Positions 32,779 to 42,719 of a stretch of DNA of 49,942 bases are shown piece after piece. Made by a program: the position numbers and the translations under genes. This DNA comes from an uncultured Burkholderiales bacterium (GTDB taxonomy: Bacteria; Pseudomonadota; Gammaproteobacteria; Burkholderiales; Burkholderiaceae), in the NCBI GenBank assembly GCA_937891045.1, contig CALBEV010000182.1:1-49942 (forward strand). The letters are read 5' to 3'. Positions within the stretch are counted from its first letter, which is position 1, and each line of letters starts with the position of its first letter. The notes beneath the pieces were generated by a model, which was given only the letters and a program-made list of their open reading frames with translations, made no database searches and had not been told where the DNA came from.

Positions 32779-33357
32779 ATGAAATCAAAGTCGCATCACA
32801 TACACCGACGTCAGTGGCTTGCTGCCTTGACGAGCATGGCCTTCGCGCCGTTCGCATGGTCGCAAACGGCTGGTTACAAAACCATTGATTGGAACGATTT
32901 GATGCCGGATGACTGGGTCAAAGAAATGACCACAGAAATGGCCAAAATGAGCAAGTTGAACGGTTTGCTGGATGGCAGTCCTGAGGCGACCAAGGCCATG
33001 GCTGATCTGCGTAAAAAGCTAGATGACGCACCGATTGTGAAGTCGCAGGTGAACCAAAAAATTCGATTGCCTGGTTATGCCGTGCCCTTGGATGCGGACC
33101 GCAACAGCAAGCGCGAGTTTTTGCTGGTGCCTTATTTCGGCGCATGCATTCACACCCCACCGCCACCTTCCAATCAAATCGTACTTGTGCGCCCAACGGC
33201 CAACAGCAAAATCAAGAAAATGCCGGAATCCATGGATGTACTTTGGGTCGAGGGTGAACTGAAAGAGGCTCGGGTGAACACCAGTCAAGGGGTGAGCGGC
33301 TATATGCTCGAGGCCATCAACATCGCGCCATACGAGACAAAACCGGCCAAGCGCTGA
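32779..33357 (+). CDS. DUF3299 periplasmic protein
   Basis: 192 residues. N-terminal signal with Arg-Arg (HRRQWLAALTSMAFAPFAWS), possibly Tat-like. Core of the DUF3299 family: IRLPGYAVPLD near 97, FLLVPYFGACIHTPPPPSNQIV near 114-135 (quoted in part; Cys and His of the CIHTPPP motif are invariant). The family is a regular member of Zrg-type zinc loci. It begins 12 bases after the permease, so it is probably the last gene of the operon. Confidence 0.88.
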   Translation: MKSKSHHIHRRQWLAALTSMAFAPFAWSQTAGYKTIDWNDLMPDDWVKEMTTEMAKMSKLNGLLDGSPEATKAMADLRKKLDDAPIVKSQVNQKIRLPGYAVPLDADRNSKREFLLVPYFGACIHTPPPPSNQIVLVRPTANSKIKKMPESMDVLWVEGELKEARVNTSQGVSGYMLEAINIAPYETKPAKR

Positions 33358-33421
33358 CCTACAATGGCCAAACAGCAGTTTTTCTCGATTTCAGACTCAA
33401 CCTTTTACAGCGGGACGTTCT

Positions 33422-33853
33422 ATGGCAACCAATCTTGATCAATCCAACAACCTTGTGATCGGTAACGGCGTGACTTTCAAGGGCACCTTGAATGTGCCCA
33501 AGAAGGCGACGGTTTATGGGACTGTTGACGGTGAGCTGACTGCTGAAGAAATTTTCATTGGCCAGTCCGGCAAGATCACCGGCAAAGTCACTGCCCGCAG
33601 CATCGAGGTGGAGGGCGAATTGCACCAGGTCATCCATTGCCGTGATCACTTGCATATTCGAGCCACTGGCAAGGTGTCTGGCAAGCTCGAGTATTCACAA
33701 ATTCAGATCGAGCGTGGCGGTGAGTTCCGAGGCGAAATGCAGCAAGTTGGTGCACCTCCTGTGATCCCGCCTTCCAGCGCATCTTTCTCAGCCCCCAAGC
33801 CGGTAGTCGCGCCAGGCGCCATGCCCGGCCCATCAGGCCCTTCTGGGAATTAA
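33422..33853 (+). CDS. bactofilin (second copy)
   Basis: 143 residues, same architecture as the copy at 25199: NLVIGNGVTFKGTLNVP, VYGTVDGELTAEEIFIG, KITGKVTARSIEVEG, LHIRATGKVSGKLEYSQIQIERGGEFRGEM. The tail is longer and Pro/Ala/Gly-rich (PPVIPPSSASF...). Two bactofilins often co-polymerise. Start ATG 33422. It is convergent with a small secreted-protein gene, 10 bases between stops. Confidence 0.92.
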   Translation: MATNLDQSNNLVIGNGVTFKGTLNVPKKATVYGTVDGELTAEEIFIGQSGKITGKVTARSIEVEGELHQVIHCRDHLHIRATGKVSGKLEYSQIQIERGGEFRGEMQQVGAPPVIPPSSASFSAPKPVVAPGAMPGPSGPSGN

Positions 33854-33863
33854 GTCTCAAGCA

Positions 33864-34277
33864 TCATTTGAAGGCTTTTTCACAAGGCCCCTGCGGTTGC
33901 GCTTTCATGCACAGGCAACTCATGCCGAAATTTTGAACATTTTTCTTCTCAATGCCGCGCACGCTCACGCGCCTGACCGCATTGGGAGGAATATAAAGTT
34001 TCGGTTCAAAAGCTTGATGTCTTTTTCTACCATCTTTGAAGTCGAAACTGGCACCGATACAAAAAATCGGGCCGCTGAGCTTGTTGGCCACTTCAAACAT
34101 CATCAAATCGGGTTCTTCCTTGGACCAGCCGGATTGGATGTTCAATTGCTTGAGCTCAGCTTGGGATAACTCGGTTTGACGCAATTTGTCTTCATGACTG
34201 AACCACCCCATGCTGAATGATTCAGTGAAAAGAACAAACCCAAGACAACAAAAAACAAACCCAATGCGATTTTTCAT
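33864..34277 (-). CDS. small cysteine-containing secreted protein, unknown function
   Basis: 137 residues. Signal peptide MKNRIGFVFCCLGFVLF with cleavage near residue 22. The mature part (DFKDGRKRHQAFEPKLYIPPNAVRRVSV) reads as a small beta-sandwich; four late Cys (MSCLCMKAQPQGPC) may form disulfides. I recognise no family. It is divergent from nothing nearby and convergent with the bactofilin. Confidence 0.62.
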   Translation of the reverse strand: MKNRIGFVFCCLGFVLFTESFSMGWFSHEDKLRQTELSQAELKQLNIQSGWSKEEPDLMMFEVANKLSGPIFCIGASFDFKDGRKRHQAFEPKLYIPPNAVRRVSVRGIEKKNVQNFGMSCLCMKAQPQGPCEKAFK

Positions 34278-34322
34278 GGCTGCTCATTTTACCGAGCTCT
34301 GTCAGCTGTAAGAGCGCATGCT

Positions 34323-35009
34323 TTAAATCAAAGTCAAGATATCGCGCAAGCTTCGACCACTGTAGGTGGGTCGGGGACCCAGTGTTTCAAAGGGCATGCC
34401 CTGTCGATTGACCCAAAATGACTTGAAACCAAACCAGGTTGCACCCAATGCATCCCAACTGTTGCTAGAGACAAATAAAACCTCGCGAATATCCACTTTG
34501 TAGTGATCTGCTACCAAGCCATAGCTTTGCGGCGATGTTTTAAATTGACGCACCTCATCCACCGACAGGACCTTGTCAATCACATGGCCCATACCCGCAC
34601 TGCTGACTGCAGCTTGCAGCATGTCTGGGCTGCCGTTGGACAGAATGGCAGCAGGTATCTGCAAGGATTGCAATGCTTCGAGTACCGCCAGGTTTTCAGG
34701 AAATGGCGTCAGCTGGGCATACTGGTCCATCAATAGTTTTTGTTTGGCAGGCGTCAACTCCAACTCGAGTCGCTGGCAAGCGTATTGCAACCCTAGTCGG
34801 GTCAGATCCCAAAATGACTGGTAGTGGCGACTGCCCATGGGGTTCATGGGGTCACTGAGTGAGATGAGACGGCTGTATTCGATCTGCTTGTCACGCCAAA
34901 GAACTGAAAGCGCCTGCCCCTGCCCTGGAAACAGCGATTCAGCCAAACTGCTGATTGAATAGACATCAAACAATGTGCCGTAGGCATCAAAAACAACCAA
35001 TCGAATCAT
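34323..35009 (-). CDS. type II haloacid dehalogenase (HAD superfamily)
   Basis: 228 residues. HAD motifs: nucleophile Asp8 in VVFDAYGTLFDV; motif II SNGSPDML near 119; Lys in QFKTSPQSYGL near 152; motif IV FVSSNSWDALGA near 176. These match L-2-haloacid dehalogenases rather than phosphatases. ATG 35009 gives the canonical N-terminus MIRLVVFDAYGT. Divergent from aroQ. Confidence 0.92.
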   Translation of the reverse strand: MIRLVVFDAYGTLFDVYSISSLAESLFPGQGQALSVLWRDKQIEYSRLISLSDPMNPMGSRHYQSFWDLTRLGLQYACQRLELELTPAKQKLLMDQYAQLTPFPENLAVLEALQSLQIPAAILSNGSPDMLQAAVSSAGMGHVIDKVLSVDEVRQFKTSPQSYGLVADHYKVDIREVLFVSSNSWDALGATWFGFKSFWVNRQGMPFETLGPRPTYSGRSLRDILTLI

Positions 35010-35094
35010 GTCAACTCCAGAATGTGGCCGAGGATGCAAATGGGATCGCCACGGCGACACTGCCCAAGGCTGGTGTGCATCGTATACTTAAAAA

Positions 35095-35541
35095 ATGAAC
35101 ATCCTTGTTTTGAACGGACCCAATCTCAACCTGCTTGGCACCCGCGAACCCGAGCAATATGGCCAGACCACTTTGGCCGATGTTGAGCTGCTTTGTGCGC
35201 AAACTGCCATGGCCTTGGGCTATGGTGTGGAGTGTTTTCAAAGCAACCACGAAGGCGAGTTGATCGACAAGATACACAGCTTCGCAAAGTTGGTGCAAGC
35301 CGGTCAGGCCTTGGGTGCGGTTTTCAATCCTGGGGGCTTCACCCACACCTCTGTCGCTTTACACGACGCCATCAAGGGCACTGGGCTGCCAGTCGTTGAA
35401 GTCCACATCACCAACGTCCATGCACGTGAGGCCTTTCGCCATCATTCCTTCATTGCACCAGTGGCTCTGGGGTCCGTCATTGGCATGGGTATACAAGGCT
35501 ATGCCTTGGCTGTGCAAGGCTTGATTCATAAAACCACCTGA
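35095..35541 (+). CDS. aroQ: type II 3-dehydroquinate dehydratase
   Basis: 148 residues, dodecameric shikimate-pathway enzyme converting 3-dehydroquinate to 3-dehydroshikimate. Motifs: [18 protein letters not shown] with catalytic Tyr22 (EQYG), [16 protein letters not shown] near 77-91 and [18 protein letters not shown] near 99-116 with His101. No Shine-Dalgarno lies before ATG 35095; TATACT at 35083-35088 would place transcription start close to the ATG. It is not grouped with other aromatic genes here. Confidence 0.95.
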   Translation: MNILVLNGPNLNLLGTREPEQYGQTTLADVELLCAQTAMALGYGVECFQSNHEGELIDKIHSFAKLVQAGQALGAVFNPGGFTHTSVALHDAIKGTGLPVVEVHITNVHAREAFRHHSFIAPVALGSVIGMGIQGYALAVQGLIHKTT

Positions 35542-35561
35542 GCGCGGACGGTCGTCAGGGT

Positions 35562-35894
35562 TTATTCACGCACAACACGACAAGGATTTTTGATGCCTTT
35601 GGATGTGCGCATGCCTTCGCATCGCTCCATGGCTTTTCGTTCTGCGACTGCAGACATCTTGACGTAAATGGAGCAGGTGAAAATCATCTTGTCCTCCACC
35701 AAGTTGCTGTCATAGGCGACAACACATCGCCCGATGTCGCCAAGGTTGGGTCGCTCATGTTTAAAAGCTTCCTGCAGCGCACTGGGCAGGTCATGCAAGT
35801 GGACACCTGGGTAGACATAGGCTTCGGCCATTGCCGAACCCATGAGCGAAAAGCTCAGCACAAGGGCTATGATCAGAGAATGAATTTGACGCAT
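35562..35894 (-). CDS. secreted protein with the Cys motif shared with 24514-25047
   Basis: 110 residues. Signal peptide RQIHSLIIALVLSFSLMGSAMA, cleavage about residue 24. The mature region ends with TCSIYVKMSAVAERKAMERCEG and NPCRVVRE, matching the spacing C...Y...AE...C...PCR of the protein encoded at 24514-25047. It is probably periplasmic with one disulfide pair or more. Convergent with aroQ (20 bases). Function unknown. Confidence 0.65.
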   Translation of the reverse strand: MRQIHSLIIALVLSFSLMGSAMAEAYVYPGVHLHDLPSALQEAFKHERPNLGDIGRCVVAYDSNLVEDKMIFTCSIYVKMSAVAERKAMERCEGMRTSKGIKNPCRVVRE

Positions 35895-35996
35895 GTCAGT
35901 GATGTTAAGCCAAGAACTGTCATCCAGGCTCAGGCCCAAGGCGTTATCAAGTCATCACCCAATCGGTTGATAGAAATACACACAAAGGACCTCGCC

Positions 35997-36428
35997 ATGA
36001 AGAAAATACTGCCTGTCTTGTCCACCTTGTTACTAACTCTTTCTATGGGGCCTGCCATGGCCGATCCCGGGCGCTGGGACAACCATGTGGGGACGCGGGC
36101 CCGTATCCAAATTTCTATCGACAAACATCATGTCCATGGCCGGGGCGCGAGGCACAGCGGATTCGGCTACAACCACAGATACGGTGGTTACAACCATGGT
36201 TACAGGCAGCATGGGCACGGCTGGGGACTGGCTCCTTGGGTGGCAGCTGCTGCCGTTGGCACCACCATTTATTGGGCCAACAACTACACACCAGCACCTG
36301 CCACCGTGATTGTTTCGCCACCCGTGGTGATCGACCCCGCTCGGGTTGCCTATTTCTGCCAAACTGCCCAGCAATACTATCCAAACGTGCCAACATGCAA
36401 CGTGCCTTGGCAGTTGGTGAACTATTGA
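35997..36428 (+). CDS. His/Gly/Tyr-rich secreted protein
   Basis: 143 residues. Signal peptide cleaved after AMA (about 22). Residues about 44-75 are a low-complexity run of Gly, His, Tyr and Asn (GYNHRYGGYNHGYRQHGHG). This is followed by a hydrophobic segment PWVAAAAVGTTIYWAN (about 80-95) and a Cys-containing tail YFCQTAQQYYPNVPTC. A similar shape occurs in bacterial surface or metal-associated proteins; no specific family is recognised. ATG 35997 has AAAGGA upstream. Confidence 0.68.
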   Translation: MKKILPVLSTLLLTLSMGPAMADPGRWDNHVGTRARIQISIDKHHVHGRGARHSGFGYNHRYGGYNHGYRQHGHGWGLAPWVAAAAVGTTIYWANNYTPAPATVIVSPPVVIDPARVAYFCQTAQQYYPNVPTCNVPWQLVNY

Positions 36429-36431
36429 ACA

Positions 36432-37361
36432 TCAAAGCGGATGGATGGTTTTCTCGCCTTGGCGTTGTGAATGGCGAACTGTGCCACCCAAGGTCTCAAC
36501 CTCAACACTGGCTCGTTTGCCTTGATAAACCTTTCGCTTGAGCCAATCGAGTTCTTCTTGCAAAGCTTTCTCTGTGCTCAGGGTTCGATGCCAACACTTG
36601 ATCTCGGGGGCCCAACGGTAGCCGCGCGCTTTCAAGGCATCTTTTGAATCAAAAGGAGAACCGGTCGCGTACAGACGCACTTGGGGTTGGTTCAAAGACT
36701 CCAACAGGGTCAACAAGGCCGGTTGCTGACTTTGCGGAAGCAGGGCGGTCAATAATTCCAGCAAGGCCCAGCAATCTGTTTCAGCCCGGTGGGCTTCATA
36801 AAAAATACCTTGTGTTTGCATCAAAAATTCGAGCTTGGCAGAGCTGATGCCCTCGCCTTTCCAGTCGATATCGCGAATGCTACAAGCCCAATGCTTGTCT
36901 TGAAAAACAGGCCATCGTTTTTCAACGAAAGGCCGATCGAAAGAGGCGTTGTGTGCAATCACCACCGCCGCAGCATTCACAATGGCATTGACCTTGGCAT
37001 CATCAATGGTTTTTCCGCGCACCATCTCATCAGTGATGTGATGAACCGCAGTGGTTTCTGGCGGGATGGGGCGCAAAGGGTCTTCTAACTCGTCAAATAC
37101 ATCGACCACCCTGTGAACAGTCCCAAGCACGGGGTCAAATTCAAACACGATCATCCCCAATTCAATCACTTGGTCAGCATCGACGTTCAGTCCAGTTGTT
37201 TCAGTGTCAAGCACCACGCCTCTTTGAAGCATTTGTCCAGGCTTAGAGGGGTTGAATTCATGCCTTGGAACCAAGCGACGCAACACTTTGTAATCTGGGT
37301 GTTGGTCTAAAGCTTGGGCCATCTGCTCGGGACTTAAAGGGTTGTTGTCTTGGTCGTTCAT
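36432..37361 (-). CDS. DEDDh 3'-5' exonuclease (DnaQ-like)
   Basis: 309 residues. Exonuclease motif I LDTETTG (D52, E54), motif [11 protein letters not shown] near 139-147 and motif [13 protein letters not shown] near 193-202, the DEDDh set of the polymerase III epsilon family. A C-terminal 90-residue region follows ([16 protein letters not shown]), present in a branch of proteobacterial DnaQ-like proteins; it is not polymerase III epsilon itself. The start overlaps the pyrD stop by 4 bases. Confidence 0.88.
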   Translation of the reverse strand: MNDQDNNPLSPEQMAQALDQHPDYKVLRRLVPRHEFNPSKPGQMLQRGVVLDTETTGLNVDADQVIELGMIVFEFDPVLGTVHRVVDVFDELEDPLRPIPPETTAVHHITDEMVRGKTIDDAKVNAIVNAAAVVIAHNASFDRPFVEKRWPVFQDKHWACSIRDIDWKGEGISSAKLEFLMQTQGIFYEAHRAETDCWALLELLTALLPQSQQPALLTLLESLNQPQVRLYATGSPFDSKDALKARGYRWAPEIKCWHRTLSTEKALQEELDWLKRKVYQGKRASVEVETLGGTVRHSQRQGEKTIHPL

Positions 37362-38437
37362 AGAATCTTTCGAAGCAAAGCCTTACCAACTTGTCGAATC
37401 AGCTTGGGTCCTTGGTAAATCAAGCCGGTGTAGATTTGCACCAGATCTGCACCAGCCTCAACTTTTTGCACGGCATCCTCCGCCGTCATGATGCCGCCCA
37501 CACCGATGATCGGAAAGTTGACGCCCAGTTGCGCACGAAGGGCCGTGATCACCCGGTTGCTGGCGTCACGCACCGGTGTGCCTGATAAGCCGCCTGCTTC
37601 TTGCGCATTCGGCAAGCCCTTCACAGCATCTCGTGACAAGGTGGTGTTGGTTGCAATCAGCCCCCAAGCTTGGTCTTTGACCGATTCGCCGTTCATGCAA
37701 TAGGCCCGCAAGGTGTTGGCCAATTGCGCAAGTTGTTCCTCGGTCAAATCAGGTGCGATTTTGATGAACAAAGGAACATGTTTTTGGTGTTGATCCGCCA
37801 ACTGCTGCCGACGTTCATTCAATGCATGGAGCAAGCCAGCAAAAGCTTCATCGGTTTGCAAGCTGCGCAAATTTTGCGTGTTGGGACTGGAAATATTCAC
37901 CGTCACATAGTCGGCAAAAGGGTAGACCGCATTCAAGCAGGTCAGGTAATCATCGGACGCGCGTTCCATGGGTGTGCTGGCGTTTTTTCCAATATTCAAG
38001 CCCAGCAACATGGGCGCTTGGGAGGCGTTTCGAAACTGCGCTTGTTGCACGTTAGCTAAAAAAGCAGACAAACCGTCGTTGTTGAAACCCAAGCGATTGA
38101 TGAGTGCATTGGCTGCAGGCAAGCGAAACATTCTGGGCTTGGGGTTGCCAGCTTGGCCCAGCGGGGTCACCGTCCCGACTTCGACAAAGCCAAACCCCAT
38201 GGCTTCCCATGCATCAATGCAGCGTGCATTCTTGTCCAGACCGGCAGCCAACCCCACGCGGTTGGGAAAGCTGAGCCCAGCCAAGGAAACGGGGTCCTCA
38301 ATGCGTGCTTGCTGGTAGGCATGCCGCCAGACATTGTGTTGGGTGCTTGCCAAGATGTCGATGGTGTGCTCATGCACAGTCTCCGCATCAAATGCAAACA
38401 ACAGGGGGCGAACAAGGGCGTAGGGCAACAAGGACAT
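37358..38437 (-). CDS. pyrD: dihydroorotate dehydrogenase (quinone), class 2
   Basis: 359 residues, membrane-associated pyrimidine-synthesis enzyme passing electrons to quinone. Class 2 landmarks: N-terminal helices [37 protein letters not shown] near 58-70, [11 protein letters not shown] near 81-91, NRLGFNNDG near 108, VNISSPNT near 177 and IGVGGI near 313. ATG 38437 follows the family N-terminus. It is divergent from rpiA across about 20 bases and overlaps the exonuclease gene. Confidence 0.95.
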   Translation of the reverse strand: MSLLPYALVRPLLFAFDAETVHEHTIDILASTQHNVWRHAYQQARIEDPVSLAGLSFPNRVGLAAGLDKNARCIDAWEAMGFGFVEVGTVTPLGQAGNPKPRMFRLPAANALINRLGFNNDGLSAFLANVQQAQFRNASQAPMLLGLNIGKNASTPMERASDDYLTCLNAVYPFADYVTVNISSPNTQNLRSLQTDEAFAGLLHALNERRQQLADQHQKHVPLFIKIAPDLTEEQLAQLANTLRAYCMNGESVKDQAWGLIATNTTLSRDAVKGLPNAQEAGGLSGTPVRDASNRVITALRAQLGVNFPIIGVGGIMTAEDAVQKVEAGADLVQIYTGLIYQGPKLIRQVGKALLRKIL

Positions 38438-38460
38438 GGATAATCTGCGCTGAATCAATG

Positions 38461-39165
38461 ATGGAATTGTCACCGATGAGCCAAGCTGTGCTGAGCCAAG
38501 ACGAATTAAAAACCCAGGTGGCCTTGGCCGCCTTGCATTACGTGGTGCCCAACGAGTGGGTAGGCGTTGGCACCGGCTCCACCGTCAACAAGTTCATTGA
38601 TGCGCTCGCTGCTGCTCGAATACCCATCAAAGGCGCGGTTTCCAGTTCTGAGGCTTCAACGCAACGCATGAAAGAGGGGGGGCTGCCGGTCGTTGATTTG
38701 GCGCAAGTAGCGCGTTTAGCGGTCTACATTGATGGTGCAGATGAAATTGACAGCCACGGCTTCATGATCAAAGGTGGCGGCGCCGCACTCACGCGCGAAA
38801 AAATTGTGGCGGCACAAGCTGATCAATTTGTGTGCATTGCTGACGCATCCAAATTGGTCCAAGTGTTGGGTCGTTTTCCACTTCCCGTCGAAGTCATTCC
38901 GATGGCTGCACCTGAAATCATCCGTCGCTTCCAGTCCATGGGCGCACATGCGGATGTGCGCATGAAAGATGGTCTGCCCTTGGTCACAGACAACGGACAA
39001 TTTTTGGTTGACGTCACAGGCCTGCAGATTCGCGAGCCCTTGTCATTTGAAAACCAAGTGAGTCAGTGGCCAGGTGTTGTGACGGTGGGCGTTTTTGCCC
39101 ACCAAAAAGCCCACGTGTGTTTGCTGGGCACCAATGCAGGCGTGCAAACCATTCGCTATGAATGA
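38461..39165 (+). CDS. rpiA: ribose-5-phosphate isomerase A
   Basis: 234 residues, interconverts ribose 5-phosphate and ribulose 5-phosphate. Motifs: [14 protein letters not shown] near 33-46, [14 protein letters not shown] near 60-73, DGADEID near 88-94, [13 protein letters not shown] near 101-113. Three ATG codons (38458, 38461, 38476) are possible; 38461 is given. None has a clear Shine-Dalgarno. The stop abuts the stop of the convergent prlC gene. Confidence 0.93.
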   Translation: MELSPMSQAVLSQDELKTQVALAALHYVVPNEWVGVGTGSTVNKFIDALAAARIPIKGAVSSSEASTQRMKEGGLPVVDLAQVARLAVYIDGADEIDSHGFMIKGGGAALTREKIVAAQADQFVCIADASKLVQVLGRFPLPVEVIPMAAPEIIRRFQSMGAHADVRMKDGLPLVTDNGQFLVDVTGLQIREPLSFENQVSQWPGVVTVGVFAHQKAHVCLLGTNAGVQTIRYE

Positions 39166-41199
39166 TCAGGCAGCTTGCGCCATGCCCTGATGGCGCAGCA
39201 AAGCCTCTAAACTCGGCTCGCGTCCTCGAAACGCTTTGAATGAATCCATGGCAGGACGGCTGCCGCCAGCCTCCAAAATAGCTTGCCGGTAACGGCGTCC
39301 AGTCGCCACACTTGGACTGCCATCTGCAGCAGCTGTTTCTTCAAAGGCGGCATAAGCATCTGCACTCAGCACCTCGGCCCATTTGTAACTGTAATAGCCT
39401 GCCGAATAGCCGCCAGCAAAAATATGGCTGAATGAATGCGGCATGCGGTTGAAGGCGGGTGGATGCAACACCGCCACCTCATCACGAACTTCTTGCAAAA
39501 CTTGCATCACACGGTCAGCGGCTGCTTTTTCAGAGTGCAAGCGCATGTCCAACAAGGAAAACTCGATTTGACGCAGGGTTTGCAAACCACTTTGGAAATT
39601 TTTGGCCGCCAGCATTTTGTCAAACAAAGCGCGGGGCAAAGGTTCTCCGGTGTCCACATGGGCGGTCATGTGTCTGAGCACGGCCCATTCCCAACAAAAG
39701 TTTTCCATGAATTGACTAGGCAACTCGACCGCATCCCATTCCACACCACTGATACCTGACACATCACGTTCATTGACTTGCGTCAGCATGTGGTGCAAGC
39801 CGTGTCCACACTCGTGGAACAAAGTGATGACATCGTCATGCGTGAGCAATGCCGGTTGGCCGTTGACACCTTCAGCAAAATTGCAAACCAAATGCGCGAT
39901 AGGCGTTTGAAGTTTGCCGGTGTCTGGGCGCAACCAACGGGCACGCACATCGTCCATCCAAGCGCCGCCACGTTTGCTTTTGCGGGCGCTGGGATCAAGG
40001 TAAAACTGCCCCACCAGCTGCCCTTCACGCTCGATTCGGTAGAACAAAACGCTTGGATGCCACACTGGCGCCTTGTCCTGTTGGATCTGCACCTCAAACA
40101 GTGTTTCCACGATTTTGAACAAGCCGCTCAGGACTTTGGGCGCGGTGAAATAGGGCTTCACCTCTTGTTCGCTGAAGGCGTAGCGAGACTCTTTGAGTTT
40201 TTCGCCAATAAAGGTCCAGTCCCAAGCTTGTGGATCCTGCAAGTGCAGTTCATCCCGCGCAAACGCACGCATTTCTGCCAAGTCTTTTTCGGCAAAGGGT
40301 TTGGCGCGTAGAGCCAAGTCTCGCAAAAACTTCATCACATGCTTGGGTGACTCGGCCATTTTGCTGGCCAAGGACACTTCAGCATGATTGGCATAGCTCA
40401 ACAACTCGGCTTCTTCTTGTCGCAATTGCAAGATTTCTTGCAGCAACACCGTGTTGTCAAACTCAGGGTGATCTGATTGGTCGGACGCTCTTGTTGAATA
40501 CGCGCGGTAGAGTTTTTCACGCAGGCTGCTGCTGTGGGCGTATTGCATGACCGGCAAATAGCAGGGCATTTTCAAGCTGAGTTTGTAGCCTTGTGCGCCA
40601 TCGGCTTGGGCCGCTGCTTTGGTCGCTTGCAACACATCGTCTGGAATGCCCGCCACTTCTTCCTCGCCGACCAGCAAAGACCAGGCATCGGTGGCGTCGA
40701 GGACGTGTTCGCTGAACAATTGGCTGATCTCTGCTTGGCGTTCTTGAATGGCGGCAAATCGTTCCTTGGCCGTGCCCTTCAATTCGGCTCCTGAAAGCAC
40801 AAAATTGCGCAAGGCCAAGCGGTGCGCATGGGTTTGCTCCGGGTTGAGGCTGCTGGTGTCAATGGCTTTGTACTTGGCATACAAGGCTTCATTGGCACCC
40901 AAGCGGGTCCAAAACTCGGTGATCCTCGGCAGTTCTGCGTTGTAGGCGGCTCGCAAATCAGGCGAGTCCATCACGGATTGCAGATGGCTGACCATGCTCC
41001 AAGCGCGGCCAAGTCGCTCGGTGGCGGTGTCAAGAACTTTGGCAATCGCCGTCCAATCAGCAGGAAAGTCGTGGGCTGTGACTTGCGTCAATGCTGCATC
41101 GGCCTGGGCCAGCAGGCTGTCAATGGCGGGAGCTATCGAGGCGGGTTGAACCTGATCAAACAGGGGGAGGTCAGAGAAGTCGAGCAGGGGATGGGTCAT
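39166..41199 (-). CDS. prlC: oligopeptidase A, M3 metallopeptidase
   Basis: 677 residues. Zinc motif HECGH near residue 461-465, with the third ligand Glu in the downstream helix. The thimet-oligopeptidase fold fits the length. Cytoplasmic enzyme that degrades signal-peptide fragments and other oligopeptides. The ATG at 41199 overlaps the folD stop by 4 bases. It is convergent with rpiA with no gap between the stops. Confidence 0.95.
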   Translation of the reverse strand: MTHPLLDFSDLPLFDQVQPASIAPAIDSLLAQADAALTQVTAHDFPADWTAIAKVLDTATERLGRAWSMVSHLQSVMDSPDLRAAYNAELPRITEFWTRLGANEALYAKYKAIDTSSLNPEQTHAHRLALRNFVLSGAELKGTAKERFAAIQERQAEISQLFSEHVLDATDAWSLLVGEEEVAGIPDDVLQATKAAAQADGAQGYKLSLKMPCYLPVMQYAHSSSLREKLYRAYSTRASDQSDHPEFDNTVLLQEILQLRQEEAELLSYANHAEVSLASKMAESPKHVMKFLRDLALRAKPFAEKDLAEMRAFARDELHLQDPQAWDWTFIGEKLKESRYAFSEQEVKPYFTAPKVLSGLFKIVETLFEVQIQQDKAPVWHPSVLFYRIEREGQLVGQFYLDPSARKSKRGGAWMDDVRARWLRPDTGKLQTPIAHLVCNFAEGVNGQPALLTHDDVITLFHECGHGLHHMLTQVNERDVSGISGVEWDAVELPSQFMENFCWEWAVLRHMTAHVDTGEPLPRALFDKMLAAKNFQSGLQTLRQIEFSLLDMRLHSEKAAADRVMQVLQEVRDEVAVLHPPAFNRMPHSFSHIFAGGYSAGYYSYKWAEVLSADAYAAFEETAAADGSPSVATGRRYRQAILEAGGSRPAMDSFKAFRGREPSLEALLRHQGMAQAA

Positions 41200-42056
41200 G
41201 AATGAGCAGATGCGGTCTTTTCAGCCGAAGCCAAGGTATTGACCAGCAGCATCGTTATGGTCATGGGACCCACACCGCCAGGCACGGGCGTGATGTAGCT
41301 GGCGACTTGCTTTACACCTTCGAAATCAACGTCGCCACAGAGCTTGCCTTGGTGATCACGGTTCATGCCCACATCCAATACCACTGCACCTGGTTTGACC
41401 ATGTCGGCGGTCAAAACATTGCGTTTGCCAACCGCTGCTACCACTACATCAGCTTGCAAGGTCAGGGCCTTGAGGTTGGTGGTGGCACTGTGGCAAATCG
41501 TCACGGTGGCGTTTTGCTGAAGCAGCATGAGCGCCATGGGTTTGCCAACGATGTTGCTTCGGCCAATCACCACGGCGTGCTTGCCGCGCAAGTTGTAGCC
41601 GATGTGTTCCAACATCTTCATGCAGCCATGCGGTGTGCAAGGCCAGTAACCGGGTAAGCCCGTCATCAGGGCGCCTGCACTGGCGACATGGAAACCGTCG
41701 ACATCTTTGTCGGGGGCAATGGCTTCAATCACTTTTTGGGCATCAATATGAGCTGGCAAGGGCAGTTGCACCAAAATCCCGTGAATGCTGGGGTCGGCAT
41801 TCAGGGCTGCAACGCGATCGAGCAAGGCCGCTTCGGTCATGGCCGCATCGTGTTTTTCCAAGACCGAGTGGATGCCCGCTTGCTCGCAAGCTTTGACTTT
41901 GTTGCGAACATAGACTTGGCTGGCCTGGTTGTCTCCGACCAAAATGACCGCCAAACCTGCTGTCAGTCCTTGCGATTTGAGTTGCTCAACACGCTCGCTG
42001 ACTTGTTGACGAAGCAGTTGAGAAAGTGCGTTTCCATCGATGAGTTGTGCAGTCAT
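41196..42056 (-). CDS. folD: bifunctional methylene-THF dehydrogenase / cyclohydrolase
   Basis: 286 residues. One-carbon metabolism: methylene-THF to methenyl- and then formyl-THF. Motifs: [14 protein letters not shown] (about 49-62) with the catalytic Lys, DVDGFH near 118, [11 protein letters not shown] near 139, [17 protein letters not shown] near 162-178 and [16 protein letters not shown] near 256-271. Full length. It begins 6 bases past the FixJ-type regulator's stop; it may be co-transcribed with the kinase pair but need not be. Confidence 0.96.
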   Translation of the reverse strand: MTAQLIDGNALSQLLRQQVSERVEQLKSQGLTAGLAVILVGDNQASQVYVRNKVKACEQAGIHSVLEKHDAAMTEAALLDRVAALNADPSIHGILVQLPLPAHIDAQKVIEAIAPDKDVDGFHVASAGALMTGLPGYWPCTPHGCMKMLEHIGYNLRGKHAVVIGRSNIVGKPMALMLLQQNATVTICHSATTNLKALTLQADVVVAAVGKRNVLTADMVKPGAVVLDVGMNRDHQGKLCGDVDFEGVKQVASYITPVPGGVGPMTITMLLVNTLASAEKTASAHS

Positions 42057-42062
42057 GGTAGA

Positions 42063-42686
42063 TCAAGATTTATGGGTTGGTCCGAGGGCGATTTTCAGCA
42101 AATCGGCTACTGTGTTGGCATTGAGTTTTTCCATGATGTTGGCGCGGTGCGCTTCAACGGTTTTGATACTGATGCCCAAGTCATCGGCAATTTGTTTGTT
42201 CAGGCGGCCTGCCACGATGCGCTCTAAGACCTGTGCTTCTCTAGCCGTGAGCTTGCCCATCAAGGCCTCACGGTTGGCTGCGTGCTGATAGTCCGCAAAT
42301 GCTGAACGGGCTTGATCCAACATTCTTTCAACAACTTTCAGCAGCTCTTCTTCATTGAAGGGCTTGGGGATGAAATCCATGGCGCCTTTTTTCATGGTGT
42401 TGACGGCCATGGGGACATCGCCGTGACCCGTGATGAACACGATGGGCAAGGGTGACTTGCGTTCCAACAAACGATCTTGGAGTTCCAAGCCTGTCAAGCC
42501 GGGCATTCGAATATCGACAATCAAGCAAGCCACCTCGCGGGGGTCGTAGCGGCTGAGGAATGATTCGGCTGAATCGAAGCAACGCACGCGGTAGTCCTTG
42601 CCTTCTAGCAACCATTGCAGTGAATCACGCACGGCTTCGTCGTCATCCACCACATAAACATTGCCTTTTTTCGGGATCAAACTCAT
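42063..42686 (-). CDS. FixJ/NarL-type response regulator
   Basis: 207 residues. Receiver domain with acidic pocket DDD near 14-16, phospho-acceptor Asp58 (LIVDIRMPG), Thr/Lys switch (VFITGHGD and IPKPF). The output domain is a LuxR helix-turn-helix (LTAREAQVLERIVAGRLNKQIADDLGISIKTVEAHR, quoted in part). ATG 42686 is used; the frame is open six codons upstream. It lies immediately downstream of a PAS histidine kinase in the same direction, so the two are a pair. Target genes are not shown; aceE divergent to the kinase is a candidate. Confidence 0.9.
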   Translation of the reverse strand: MSLIPKKGNVYVVDDDEAVRDSLQWLLEGKDYRVRCFDSAESFLSRYDPREVACLIVDIRMPGLTGLELQDRLLERKSPLPIVFITGHGDVPMAVNTMKKGAMDFIPKPFNEEELLKVVERMLDQARSAFADYQHAANREALMGKLTAREAQVLERIVAGRLNKQIADDLGISIKTVEAHRANIMEKLNANTVADLLKIALGPTHKS

Positions 42687-42719
42687 CTTTACTCCAGCGT
42701 GCAAACAATCTGCACAAAT

